Source: an uncultured Eubacteriales bacterium
GTDB lineage: Bacteria; Bacillota; Clostridia; Christensenellales; UBA1242
DNA: 8,736 nt
Reading direction: 5' to 3'
Assembly (NCBI GenBank): GCA_948949055.1
Contig: CARBWQ010000025.1
Span: 1 to 8,736, forward strand
Positions 1 to 5,753 of the stretch are shown here, piece by piece. The position numbers and the translations under genes are program-made. Each line of letters opens with the position of its first letter. Position 1 is the stretch's first letter. The notes beneath the pieces are model-generated. The model was given only the letters and a program-made list of their open reading frames with translations. It made no database searches and was not told the origin of the DNA.

Positions 1-931
1 TTTTAATTCCGTCGCCATCTGAGTTTACATATTGAACTCCATCAGAACTGTTATATCCTTTAAATTTATAGCCTGTTCGCGTAGGAGCTGAAAAACTTCC
101 AAATGAACTACCATATGTTACCGTTTTAGAACTATCTCCTCCTCTTCCTCCATTTTTATTAAATGTAACTGTGTATTCGTTGGGGCTATATCGAGCGTAA
201 ACATTGCCTGGCGTTGGAGGTCTATCGTAAATTGAAACAATCAAGTTTTTACTAATCGTGAAATATTTTGATTCATTACTACTACTAGAATAAAATCCAT
301 CTAATGTGTACCCTATTTTATTAATTGAATCTTTATCAAAACTTACACTTCTTAAACTATCTTTTAGTGATACTGTTTGAATATTTTTCCCATCTTTATA
401 CAAATAATATTTATAAGTAAAATGAACCACCATTTCAATATGCGTGTCTGATTCTGCTTTATTGTCTAAATCTATTCCCCATTCATCAGATGAATTTGTA
501 TAAAATTTAGAATCTTTTACTGTATTAGAAAACGAGCCTCTTCTATAAGTTAAATAAACACTATCAAAACTAACATTTGATATAACTTCTGAAATTTCAT
601 AGTGAATGGTTCTGTGCCATCTTCCGAGAGCAGTACCTGAATGAACTGCTTTTTGATCTTTCGTTTCATTATCTCCTGCGTTTATTGTCAAAGCGCTTCC
701 TTTGTTATAAGGATTACCTTCTGTACCATAATGAATAGCCAAATAGCCTTTCGCTGGTGCAATACCATTATTATAACCATACATTGTTATTATTTGTTGG
801 CAAGTGGTGTCATTAGCATCTGCAATCTTTTTCGTACTCATAAAAGGAAATATAAATAACATGCCTACTAACAAAGCAATTAAAGCTAAAAATAAGACAA
901 GATACATTTTATTATTTTTTATACCTCTCAT
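1..931 (-). CDS. Secreted/surface InlB B-repeat (Listeria-Bacteroides repeat) protein, 3' end off the window
   Basis: An open frame of 310 codons runs from an ATG at 931-929 off the left edge without a stop. The start follows a good Shine-Dalgarno (GGAGGTG, plus-strand 936-942). Residues 1-9 are basic and 10-30 form a hydrophobic helix (LVLFLALIALLVGMLF). An ADA at 37-39 could be a signal peptidase site, although the helix could also remain as an anchor. Residues about 40-170 match no family I recognise and look beta-rich. Residues about 171-251 are a degenerate B-repeat (GYTLDGFY, then YARYSPN). Residues 252-310 are a clear InlB B-repeat: YTVTFNKNGG, a TVTYGSSF segment, then APTRTGYKFKGY. 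Such repeats occur in large extracellular adhesin-like proteins of Gram-positive and gut bacteria. The role is inferred only as surface display or adhesion; the anchor type and full length are unseen. Confidence 0.85.
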   Translation of the reverse strand, partial: MRGIKNNKMYLVLFLALIALLVGMLFIFPFMSTKKIADANDTTCQQIITMYGYNNGIAPAKGYLAIHYGTEGNPYNKGSALTINAGDNETKDQKAVHSGTALGRWHRTIHYEISEVISNVSFDSVYLTYRRGSFSNTVKDSKFYTNSSDEWGIDLDNKAESDTHIEMVVHFTYKYYLYKDGKNIQTVSLKDSLRSVSFDKDSINKIGYTLDGFYSSSSNESKYFTISKNLIVSIYDRPPTPGNVYARYSPNEYTVTFNKNGGRGGDSSKTVTYGSSFGSFSAPTRTGYKFKGYNSSDGVQYVNSDGDGIK

Positions 932-954
932 AAATACACCTCCATAATAAAGTG

Positions 955-984
955 ACTTTATTAGCATGCAAATTTACTAGTCAA
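955..984 (-). promoter_or_regulatory. Candidate vegetative promoter of the B-repeat protein gene
   Basis: On the minus strand a TTGACT -35 (979-984) is followed after 18 bases by TAAAGT (955-960), which shares 4 of 6 bases with TATAAT. It lies about 24 bases upstream of the ATG and just before the Shine-Dalgarno. The -10 is weak, and an alternative -10 within the same TAATAAAGT stretch is possible. Confidence 0.4.
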
Positions 985-1012
985 TTAATATTGGGTTTTC
1001 TAAATATATTTA

Positions 1013-1021
1013 CCCCCCCCC
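1013..1021. repeat. Homopolymer tract, nine C (nine G on the minus strand)
   Basis: There are nine consecutive C in otherwise very AT-rich intergenic DNA. On the minus strand this is a G9 run about 28 bases upstream of the candidate -35 of the B-repeat gene and 81 bases upstream of its ATG. Tracts of this length can vary by slipped-strand mispairing. It lies outside any coding frame I accept. Confidence 0.9.
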
Positions 1022-1051
1022 GGAAAAAGTTAAGCTTTTTGCCATTTATTT

Positions 1052-1082
1052 AAAAAAATAGAAAGATGCAACTACATCTTTC
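1052..1082 (-). terminator. Rho-independent terminator after the feoAB / SpoVM-like unit
   Basis: Read on the minus strand, an 8-bp perfect stem (GAAAGATG / CATCTTTC, 1061-1068 and 1075-1082) with a 6-base loop is followed by TA and seven T (1052-1058). It separates the feoA-feoB-small-ORF group from the B-repeat gene. Confidence 0.75.
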
Positions 1083-1095
1083 CACAAAAAACTTT

Positions 1096-1171
1096 CCTAT
1101 TTTTTTAATAGGCCATAGACATCAACTCATAAAATAGTCATCACAAGCAAAAAACTGTCAACAAGTTTTTT
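1096..1171. other. AT-rich spacer with two further small hairpins
   Basis: A CCTATT / AATAGG inverted repeat (1096-1101 and 1107-1112) and an AAAAAACT / AGTTTTTT inverted repeat (1149-1156 and 1164-1171) lie between the small ORF and the terminator at 1052-1082. The second overlaps the stop codon of the small ORF and could act as a weak terminator in either direction. I see no further gene here. The stretch could form the structured 3' end of the feo transcript. Confidence 0.4.
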
Positions 1172-1262
1172 AGTTTTCTTTTACAAATTTCTTTATAAAG
1201 AATGAAAGCCACTTTGGTGCTTTAATACATATGATTTTAAATTTTTCTTTTTGTTTATCCAT
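1170..1262 (-). CDS. spoVM: SpoVM-like small sporulation peptide, 30 aa
   Basis: A 30-codon ORF on the minus strand starts at ATG 1262-1260 and ends at TAA, 43 bases after the feoB stop. Residues 10-19 read IICIKAPKWL. This aligns with the B. subtilis SpoVM core FYTIKLPKFL, keeping the I-K-x-P-K-x-L pattern and the proline (P16 here, P9 in SpoVM). A basic amphipathic stretch follows (SFFIKKFVKEN), as in SpoVM. SpoVM is a 26-residue peptide that sits on the positively curved forespore membrane and recruits SpoIVA to start coat assembly. This one has about seven extra N-terminal residues (MDKQKEK). The Shine-Dalgarno is poor (AAGAAT region), and I could not assign a SigE promoter in the short upstream gap, so it may depend on read-through from feoB or on an unrecognised promoter. 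Family membership is inferred from motif and length. Confidence 0.65.
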   Translation of the reverse strand: MDKQKEKFKIICIKAPKWLSFFIKKFVKEN

Positions 1263-1305
1263 AGTAATTTTTATTCTTGATTAATATAAAGTGTTACAAC
1301 ATTTA

Positions 1306-3411
1306 TCACTTTTTCTTACAATTTTTATTACACTTATGGGCATAAACACATTTTCTACTTTTACACTTTTTAATTACAAAACACAGCGAAAAAATAATTA
1401 ATATTAAACTTGACAAAAATATAAACACCACACCTATGCCATAACACTCAACTGCAAGAGCCAACCTATATACTATAAAAGCGACAAAATATGCTATAAC
1501 AAACTCACTAACAAGACCTATAATTAACCACTTTTTCCCAATTTCTTTGCCTAATACTGATGCAGTTGCAAGACATGGGAAATATAATAGACAAAAAACT
1601 AAATAGCTCAAAACCGAACTTGCACTAGCAAAATACGCAGGAGCTAGACTGTCCTTAATAGATAATCCAATACTTGACGCCGCCCCATCACTCACACCGT
1701 TAAACATAGCAATAGAAGATACTATTACTTCCTTTGCAACAAGTCCAGCCAGTAATGCAGAAACAAGCCCCCACCTGCCAAATCCCAAAGGTTTAAAAAT
1801 AGGTGCAAAAATCTTTCCAAAGGTTTCAAGCATACTTACTCCACCATTTCCAACAAACTTAAATGTTATGTTAAAGTTAGATAAAACCCAGACTATAACA
1901 TTCATTGCAAGAATTAGCGAAGCAACTCTAATAAGAAATTCTTTTACATTGATGAAGAGTAACGAAAAAGTGCGTTTTGCACTCATCATTCTATATGGAG
2001 GAAACTCTAATATAAAAGATTGCTCTTTACTTTTTAAAAAGGTTTTTTCAAAAATGAATGACATAACAAGAGCAACTACCACACCAAGAAAATAAAGCCC
2101 TAAAATAACAAAGATGTTGCTAGCACCAAAGAAAGCTCCACCAAGTACAGCATAAATTGGAAACTTTGCAGAACAACTCATATATGGCGTAAGCAAACCA
2201 GTTTTTATCTTTGAATTTTTATCTTCCATATTGCGAGCAGTAAGCACTGCTGTTGTCGAACAGCCAAAACCCATTAAAAGAGTATAAACACTTTTGCCAG
2301 ATAAACCCACTTTGCCCAAAATATCTTCAAAAACAAAGGCAACTCTTGAAAGATATCCACTATCTTCTAAAAGCGAAAGGAAGAAAAATAATAAAGCTAC
2401 CTGTGGAAGAAAGGTCAATATTGAGCCCAAACCACCTAGAACGGCGTCTTGAAACAACCCGACCACCCAGCTGTTCTCACCAAAGGATCTTACAAGCAAA
2501 CCTAAAAGAGGGTTTGCTATTAGCTTTTCAAGTAAGAAGTTTAAGCCCCCACTTAGCCATGCGCCTATTGAGAAAAATGTCAGATAAAATGCTCCTGCAA
2601 TAATAAGTAAGAAAATAGGAAAAGCTAGAAATCTATTGAGTAATATTTTATCAAATTTTGATTTCCCATAAACTCTCTCATTTGGACCACAACACTTTGA
2701 AAGAACATCATCAATATACTGATAACGCCTTCCAGCAACCATTTCAATTTCACCAAATTCTTTTTTTACTCCTAATCGCTCTTTTATCCTTTCATCATCT
2801 TCCAGAAGCTTAACACAATAAAAATCGCTTAAAGCCCCGTCAATTTTGCCATCAACAAAGCTTTTAACTCTATTCAATTTAAGTTCTCTAAGATATGGAG
2901 GCTTTGCCTGATAATATCCATTTTTGATACTTTCGCTTAAAGCTAATATGTTATCATTTACCAGTTCACCATCTTTCTTAACTGACGCATTTACATGCAC
3001 AACTTTTATTCCCAACAATTTTTCAAGTTGAGGATAATCAATTTTGCAAATAGGCCTTTTATCAATTTGATTTACAACCAGTAATGTAGGAACGCCCATT
3101 TCTAGCAAAGACAAAGTCAGATAAAGATTGCGTTTCAGATTGCTTGCATCACAAATATTGACTACCAAATCAACCCTCTTTTTTAGAAGATAATCGACTG
3201 TAACGCCCTCTTCATAACTTAGTGGTGAAAGAGAATAAACGCCGGGAAGGTCAATCATTGTAATTTCCTTTCCTTTATGTTTATATAATTTAGCCCTTTC
3301 CTCAACGGTTACCCCATGCCAATTACCCACATGCTCATGCGAAGCTGTAAGCAGATTGTATAACGTTGTCTTTCCAGTATTTGGATTACCTATTAGTGCA
3401 ACATTAATCAT
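1306..3411 (-). CDS. feoB: Ferrous iron transport GTPase-permease FeoB with fused C-terminal Cys-rich tail
   Basis: This 701-residue protein carries out GTP-dependent uptake of Fe2+ across the cytoplasmic membrane. The N-terminal G domain shows G1 GNPNTGKT (8-15), the G2 region GVTVE (33-37), G3 DLPG (54-57), G4 NQID (114-117) and a G5-like NAS (141-143). A helical linker follows, then from about 260 a polytopic membrane domain with a first Gate-type region (FLPQ 334-337, LEDSGYLSRVAF 348-359). The conserved core cysteine motif is GFGCSTTAV (381-389), where many FeoB have GFGCxVP, and a PYMSCSAKFP segment follows (409-418). Residues about 655-701 add a further membrane helix and a basic tail with Cys at 683, 688, 694 and 698, resembling the separate FeoB-associated Cys-rich membrane proteins. 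Start: ATG preceded by AGAGG (3417-3421). It lies 92 bases downstream of feoA, with a small TTTGAA/TTCAAA hairpin in the gap (3476-3493). Confidence 0.95.
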   Translation of the reverse strand: MINVALIGNPNTGKTTLYNLLTASHEHVGNWHGVTVEERAKLYKHKGKEITMIDLPGVYSLSPLSYEEGVTVDYLLKKRVDLVVNICDASNLKRNLYLTLSLLEMGVPTLLVVNQIDKRPICKIDYPQLEKLLGIKVVHVNASVKKDGELVNDNILALSESIKNGYYQAKPPYLRELKLNRVKSFVDGKIDGALSDFYCVKLLEDDERIKERLGVKKEFGEIEMVAGRRYQYIDDVLSKCCGPNERVYGKSKFDKILLNRFLAFPIFLLIIAGAFYLTFFSIGAWLSGGLNFLLEKLIANPLLGLLVRSFGENSWVVGLFQDAVLGGLGSILTFLPQVALLFFFLSLLEDSGYLSRVAFVFEDILGKVGLSGKSVYTLLMGFGCSTTAVLTARNMEDKNSKIKTGLLTPYMSCSAKFPIYAVLGGAFFGASNIFVILGLYFLGVVVALVMSFIFEKTFLKSKEQSFILEFPPYRMMSAKRTFSLLFINVKEFLIRVASLILAMNVIVWVLSNFNITFKFVGNGGVSMLETFGKIFAPIFKPLGFGRWGLVSALLAGLVAKEVIVSSIAMFNGVSDGAASSIGLSIKDSLAPAYFASASSVLSYLVFCLLYFPCLATASVLGKEIGKKWLIIGLVSEFVIAYFVAFIVYRLALAVECYGIGVVFIFLSSLILIIFSLCFVIKKCKSRKCVYAHKCNKNCKKK

Positions 3412-3503
3412 TTAAACCTCTTTTATTTTTACCATTTGAAGCATTAATTTTGTCTAAAATTTACAAATATGTGGCTTTGAATATTACTTCAAATAAAGCT
3501 TTT

Positions 3504-3734
3504 CTAGCCGTCAACATTCAAGTAAGCCAAAATGTCCTTGCGCATAGAAAGTGTAAAGCCCCTCAGCTCAACTAAATACGCTTGTCCTATAAGCGACTTT
3601 CTTAGAACCCTGACCTTTGTCCCACTAGTAAATCCTAATTCTAGCAACCTTCTTTTAATCCTTAAAGGCGCATTATTTGAGATGCCTTCAATCTTAAAAA
3701 AAACATTCTTTTTAGCTTTTAATAAACTTATCAT
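3504..3734 (-). CDS. feoA: Ferrous iron transport accessory protein FeoA
   Basis: A 76-residue protein with the FeoA SH3-like fold pattern: the signature RLLELGFTSGTKVRVLRK sits at about 29-46, then a strand pair ending in VELRGFTLSMRKD (about 55-67). FeoA is a small cytoplasmic partner thought to bind FeoB and tune its activity. The length is normal for the family. It is the first gene of a probable feoA-feoB unit and diverges from nrdR. The ATG at 3734 gives the right N-terminus, but the only Shine-Dalgarno is 22 bases away with no ATG, GTG or TTG at usual spacing. A non-standard ATA start at 3746 is a remote alternative. No Fur- or DtxR-type operator could be recognised in the 135-base divergent region. 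Confidence 0.92.
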   Translation of the reverse strand: MISLLKAKKNVFFKIEGISNNAPLRIKRRLLELGFTSGTKVRVLRKSLIGQAYLVELRGFTLSMRKDILAYLNVDG

Positions 3735-3762
3735 AAGATAACTTATTAAAGCTTGACCTCCT
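3716..3762 (-). promoter_or_regulatory. feoA translation start region: distant Shine-Dalgarno and start-codon hairpin
   Basis: On the minus strand AGGAGG (plus-strand 3757-3762) is 22 bases from the feoA ATG. Five bases after it an imperfect inverted repeat begins. Outer arms 3716-3719 and 3721-3725 pair with 3743-3751 with one bulged base; inner arms TTATC (3728-3732) and GATAA (3737-3741) close a 4-base loop. The A and U of the AUG fall in that loop and the G in the closing pair. Folding would bring the Shine-Dalgarno and the start codon closer together, or hide the start. Confidence 0.5.
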
Positions 3763-3813
3763 ATATGACAAAAAACGCAATAAAAGCATATAAAAAATAA
3801 ACATAAATTTTAG

Positions 3814-3842
3814 TTGAAAAAAAATAAAAAATATGTTAAAAT
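3814..3842 (+). promoter_or_regulatory. Vegetative (SigA-type) promoter of nrdR
   Basis: TTGAAA (3814-3819) and TAAAAT (3837-3842) are separated by exactly 17 bases, with a TG one base before the -10 (extended -10). This is the best vegetative promoter match in the window. It lies 27 bases upstream of the nrdR ATG, so the leader is short. Confidence 0.75.
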
Positions 3843-3869
3843 TATTTTTGTAATGACAAGGAGAATATT

Positions 3870-4313
3870 ATGAAATGTATTTATTGCAATGCAGAAGAAA
3901 GTAAAGTTCTTGATTCAAGAAACAGTGAAGAAACAAATGCTATCCGTCGTAGACGTGAGTGTCTTGTTTGTGGAAGAAGATTTACTACATACGAAACAAT
4001 AGAAACTACACCTATTTTGGTTATTAAAAATGATGGTTCAAGACAATCTTTTGATCCAGAAAAACTTAAAAGAGGAATTATCAAAGCTTGCGAAAAAAGA
4101 CCTGTTAGTTTAAGCCAAATTGATAATATTGTAAATACAATTGAAAAGCAAATACAAAATAAGTTAACACAAGAAATCAAATCTTCTCAACTTGGCGAAA
4201 TGGTTATGGATGCTTTAAAAGAAATTGATGAAGTGGCATATGTACGCTTTGCATCTGTTTATCGTCAATTTAAGGATTTGGATAGTTTCAAAAAACTACT
4301 TGATAATATGTAG
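3870..4313 (+). CDS. nrdR: Transcriptional repressor NrdR of ribonucleotide reductase genes
   Basis: A 147-residue protein of normal NrdR length. The N-terminal zinc ribbon uses C3, C6, C31 and C34 (CIYC and CLVC), with the family's basic RRRR run (26-29) and the RRFTTYE segment (36-42). From about residue 48 comes the ATP-cone domain (PILVIKNDGSRQSFDPEKL), which senses ATP and dATP. NrdR binds paired NrdR boxes upstream of nrd operons when dATP is high and represses dNTP synthesis. The start is ATG with AAGGAG six bases upstream (3858-3863). It is the only plus-strand gene here, monocistronic, with its own promoter and terminator. Its place near ymxH and sigG is familiar from Clostridia. I saw no NrdR box in this window. 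Confidence 0.97.
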   Translation: MKCIYCNAEESKVLDSRNSEETNAIRRRRECLVCGRRFTTYETIETTPILVIKNDGSRQSFDPEKLKRGIIKACEKRPVSLSQIDNIVNTIEKQIQNKLTQEIKSSQLGEMVMDALKEIDEVAYVRFASVYRQFKDLDSFKKLLDNM

Positions 4314-4320
4314 AAAAAAT

Positions 4321-4350
4321 AAAAATCGTAGACAAATCTACGATTTTTTT
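4321..4350 (+). terminator. Rho-independent terminator of nrdR
   Basis: A perfect stem AAAAATCGTAG / CTACGATTTTT (4321-4331 and 4338-4348) has a 6-base loop and a run of seven T (4344-4350), starting 8 bases after the nrdR stop. A runs on the left arm make it potentially bidirectional, so it may also stop leftward transcription from the sigG/ymxH side. Confidence 0.9.
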
Positions 4351-4446
4351 ATTAAAATATTTCATATTTTCACAATACTAAATCCATAGTTAAAAAACAA
4401 ATCATATCTCTATTTTAAATAAAAATTATTTCTTATTGATAAGTTT

Positions 4447-4477
4447 AAAAAAAACATCTGAGATTACTCTCAAATGT
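4447..4477 (-). terminator. Rho-independent terminator after the ymxH-type gene
   Basis: On the minus strand ACATTTGAG / CTCAGATGT (plus-strand 4469-4477 and 4454-4462) forms a 9-bp stem with one G-U pair, a 6-base loop and eight T (4447-4454). It starts three bases after the stop codon and faces the nrdR terminator. The 96 bases between the two hold nothing I can identify. Confidence 0.85.
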
Positions 4478-4480
4478 CTT

Positions 4481-4771
4481 TTATTTTTTATCTGTATTTT
4501 GCGTAAGAATATATGGATTACTTGGAGGACATTGAGGAGGAAGTTCAACTAGTATTGCATCCTCACCTATTCGCACAATGCAACCGTATGGCAAAAATAA
4601 CTGATTAGAATTTTTAAAGATGTTCCAACCTGTTTTCTCAGCAGGCAACATAAAGCCTAGCACTCTTGCACAATTCAAATCAAAAACAAGGTCAATAATA
4701 TGTCCTAGCCTTCTTCCGTCTAGCACATTGACAACTTCTTTACATCTCAACTCAATAAATGAACTTTCCAC
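4481..4771 (-). CDS. ymxH: YlmC/YmxH-family PRC-barrel sporulation protein
   Basis: A 96-residue protein with a PRC-barrel-like pattern: CKEVVNVLDGRRLGHIIDLVF (residues 10-30), then an LGFMLPAE strand and a C-terminal LPYGCIVRIGEDAILVEL segment. This matches the YlmC/YmxH group found in endospore formers. Their biochemical role is not well defined; several are expressed during sporulation. The reading frame begins with GTG (4771-4769). Its Shine-Dalgarno is poor (TAGG only a few bases away), so a TTG at the eighth codon is another possible start. The family alignment favours the GTG, since it keeps residues before CKEVVNV. It lies 38 bases after the sigG stop with no promoter or terminator between, so co-transcription with sigG is likely. 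The tail after residue 78 is Pro/Asn-rich and unremarkable. Confidence 0.88.
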   Translation of the reverse strand: MESSFIELRCKEVVNVLDGRRLGHIIDLVFDLNCARVLGFMLPAEKTGWNIFKNSNQLFLPYGCIVRIGEDAILVELPPQCPPSNPYILTQNTDKK

Positions 4772-4809
4772 AGCCTACTATTATGAAAATAAAATGCAAA
4801 ATATGACAA

Positions 4810-5583
4810 TTATACCAAAAATTCCTTAATGACTTTCAAGGCATTTTTTTCAAGACGAGAAACTTGGGCTTGGCTAATTCCAATTTCCTGTGAAACTTCT
4901 GTTTGAGTTTTGCCAATATAATATCTCATCAATAAAATTTCTCGCTCTCTATCAGATAAAGTTTTTATAGCATCTTTTATTGAAAGATTTTCAAAGATAT
5001 TTTCATCAGTATTTTTGGTATCAGCAATTTGATCAAGAAGATGAATGGTATCCGAGCCATCAGTATAAATAGGATCACTAAGAGAAATGGTGTCACTAAT
5101 TGCATCAAGTGCAAAAGTAACATTGCTTAATGGGATATCAATTTTTTTAGCTATTTCATCTAGGCTAGGCTCTTCAAAAGAATTTTTAGAAAGCTCTTCC
5201 TTTGCTTGTAAGGCCTTATAAGCAATGTCCCTAAGCGAACGTGAAACCCTTACCGAATTATTATCACGTAAATATCGCCTAATTTCTCCAATAATCATTG
5301 GTACTGCATAAGTTGAAAACTTAACATTGAGATTATTATCAAAATTATCTATTGCTTTTAGCAGTCCCACACAACCTACTTGAAACATATCATCAGCACG
5401 ATTGCCCTTCGCACAAAATCTATGGACTACTGAAAGGACAAGTCTTAAATTTGCCACAACAAATCTTTCCCTAGCTCTCTCGTCGCCAAGTTTAACTTTT
5501 ATCATTAATTCTTCCATATCGCTACTAGTAAGTTTTGGCAACTTTGCAGTGTCAACTCCTGCTATACATACTCTTGATGACAT
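4810..5583 (-). CDS. sigG: Late forespore sigma factor SigG
   Basis: RNA polymerase sigma-70 family factor of 257 residues, close to the 260 of B. subtilis SigG. The N-terminus shows VCIAGVDTAKLP (5-16), matching the SigG signature VEICGVDTSKLP. Region 2 contains NLRLVLSVVHRF (45-56) and the very conserved FSTYAVPMIIGEIRRYLRD block followed by RVSRSLRDIAYKALQ. Region 4.2 is the helix-turn-helix QTEVSQEIGISQAQVSRLEK. SigG directs late forespore genes such as SASP genes. The frame stays open upstream to an ATG at 5646, but I choose ATG 5583: it has AGGAGG four bases upstream (5588-5593) and gives the family N-terminus, while the extension (Cys-rich, MSCLYKSFCPC) matches nothing and contains the promoter-like element. 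A forespore-type promoter and the hairpin at 5645-5730 lie upstream. Confidence 0.96.
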   Translation of the reverse strand: MSSRVCIAGVDTAKLPKLTSSDMEELMIKVKLGDERARERFVVANLRLVLSVVHRFCAKGNRADDMFQVGCVGLLKAIDNFDNNLNVKFSTYAVPMIIGEIRRYLRDNNSVRVSRSLRDIAYKALQAKEELSKNSFEEPSLDEIAKKIDIPLSNVTFALDAISDTISLSDPIYTDGSDTIHLLDQIADTKNTDENIFENLSIKDAIKTLSDREREILLMRYYIGKTQTEVSQEIGISQAQVSRLEKNALKVIKEFLV

Positions 5584-5606
5584 AACCCCTCCTAAGATAT
5601 GTAAAT

Positions 5607-5635
5607 ATCTTCTGCAAGGGCAAAAGCTTTTATAC
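5607..5635 (-). promoter_or_regulatory. Candidate forespore (SigF-type) promoter of sigG
   Basis: On the minus strand GTATA (5631-5635) and GCAGAAGAT (5607-5615) are separated by 15 bases. This fits the general SigF pattern of a GYATA-like -35 and a G(G/C)nnAnnnT-like -10 with 15-16 base spacing. It lies 23 bases before the sigG ATG, with the Shine-Dalgarno between them. In B. subtilis sigG is transcribed by SigF and then by SigG. The match is by eye; such degenerate motifs can occur by chance. Confidence 0.45.
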
Positions 5636-5644
5636 AAGCATGAC

Positions 5645-5730
5645 AAAAAAGGATAAAAATAGTAAAAAATGTATTTTTTTATGCCTTTTATAGCATTTTT
5701 TAATGTATTTTTACTAAATTATCCTTTTTT
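5645..5730. repeat. Long imperfect inverted repeat between sigE and sigG, terminator-like
   Basis: Outer arms of 12 bp (5645-5656 with 5719-5730, core AAAAAAGGATAA) and inner arms of 9 bp (5660-5668 with 5708-5716, TAGTAAAAA) are separated by a small internal loop and enclose about 39 bases. On each strand the 3' arm ends in TTATCC plus six T, so the structure could terminate in either direction. It lies between the sigE stop and the candidate sigG promoter. Confidence 0.6.
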
Positions 5731-5753
5731 ATTAAATAAAATCTTTATTTTAA

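Noticed and set aside
641..859. Plus-strand ORF of 72 codons opposite the B-repeat gene
   Set aside because: The minus-strand frame has a start, Shine-Dalgarno, signal helix and recognisable repeats over the same bases; this one has none of these.
1222..1305. SigE-type promoter for the SpoVM-like ORF
   Set aside because: TATATT and ATA-like elements occur in the short gap, but no pair matches the SigE -35 and -10 consensus at the right spacing.
2253..2603. Plus-strand ORF of 116 codons inside feoB
   Set aside because: It is antisense to the conserved FeoB membrane domain, has no Shine-Dalgarno and its product resembles nothing known.
3735..3869. Possible Fur box built on the GATAA/TTATC repeats near the feoA start
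   Set aside because: The half-sites are in the wrong orientation and spacing for the 7-1-7 Fur box; the palindrome is better explained as an RNA hairpin.
5584..5646. Upstream extension of SigG from ATG 5646 (21 extra residues, Cys-rich)
   Set aside because: The strong AGGAGG at 5588-5593 points to ATG 5583, which gives the standard SigG N-terminus; the extension covers the promoter-like element and matches no SigG.
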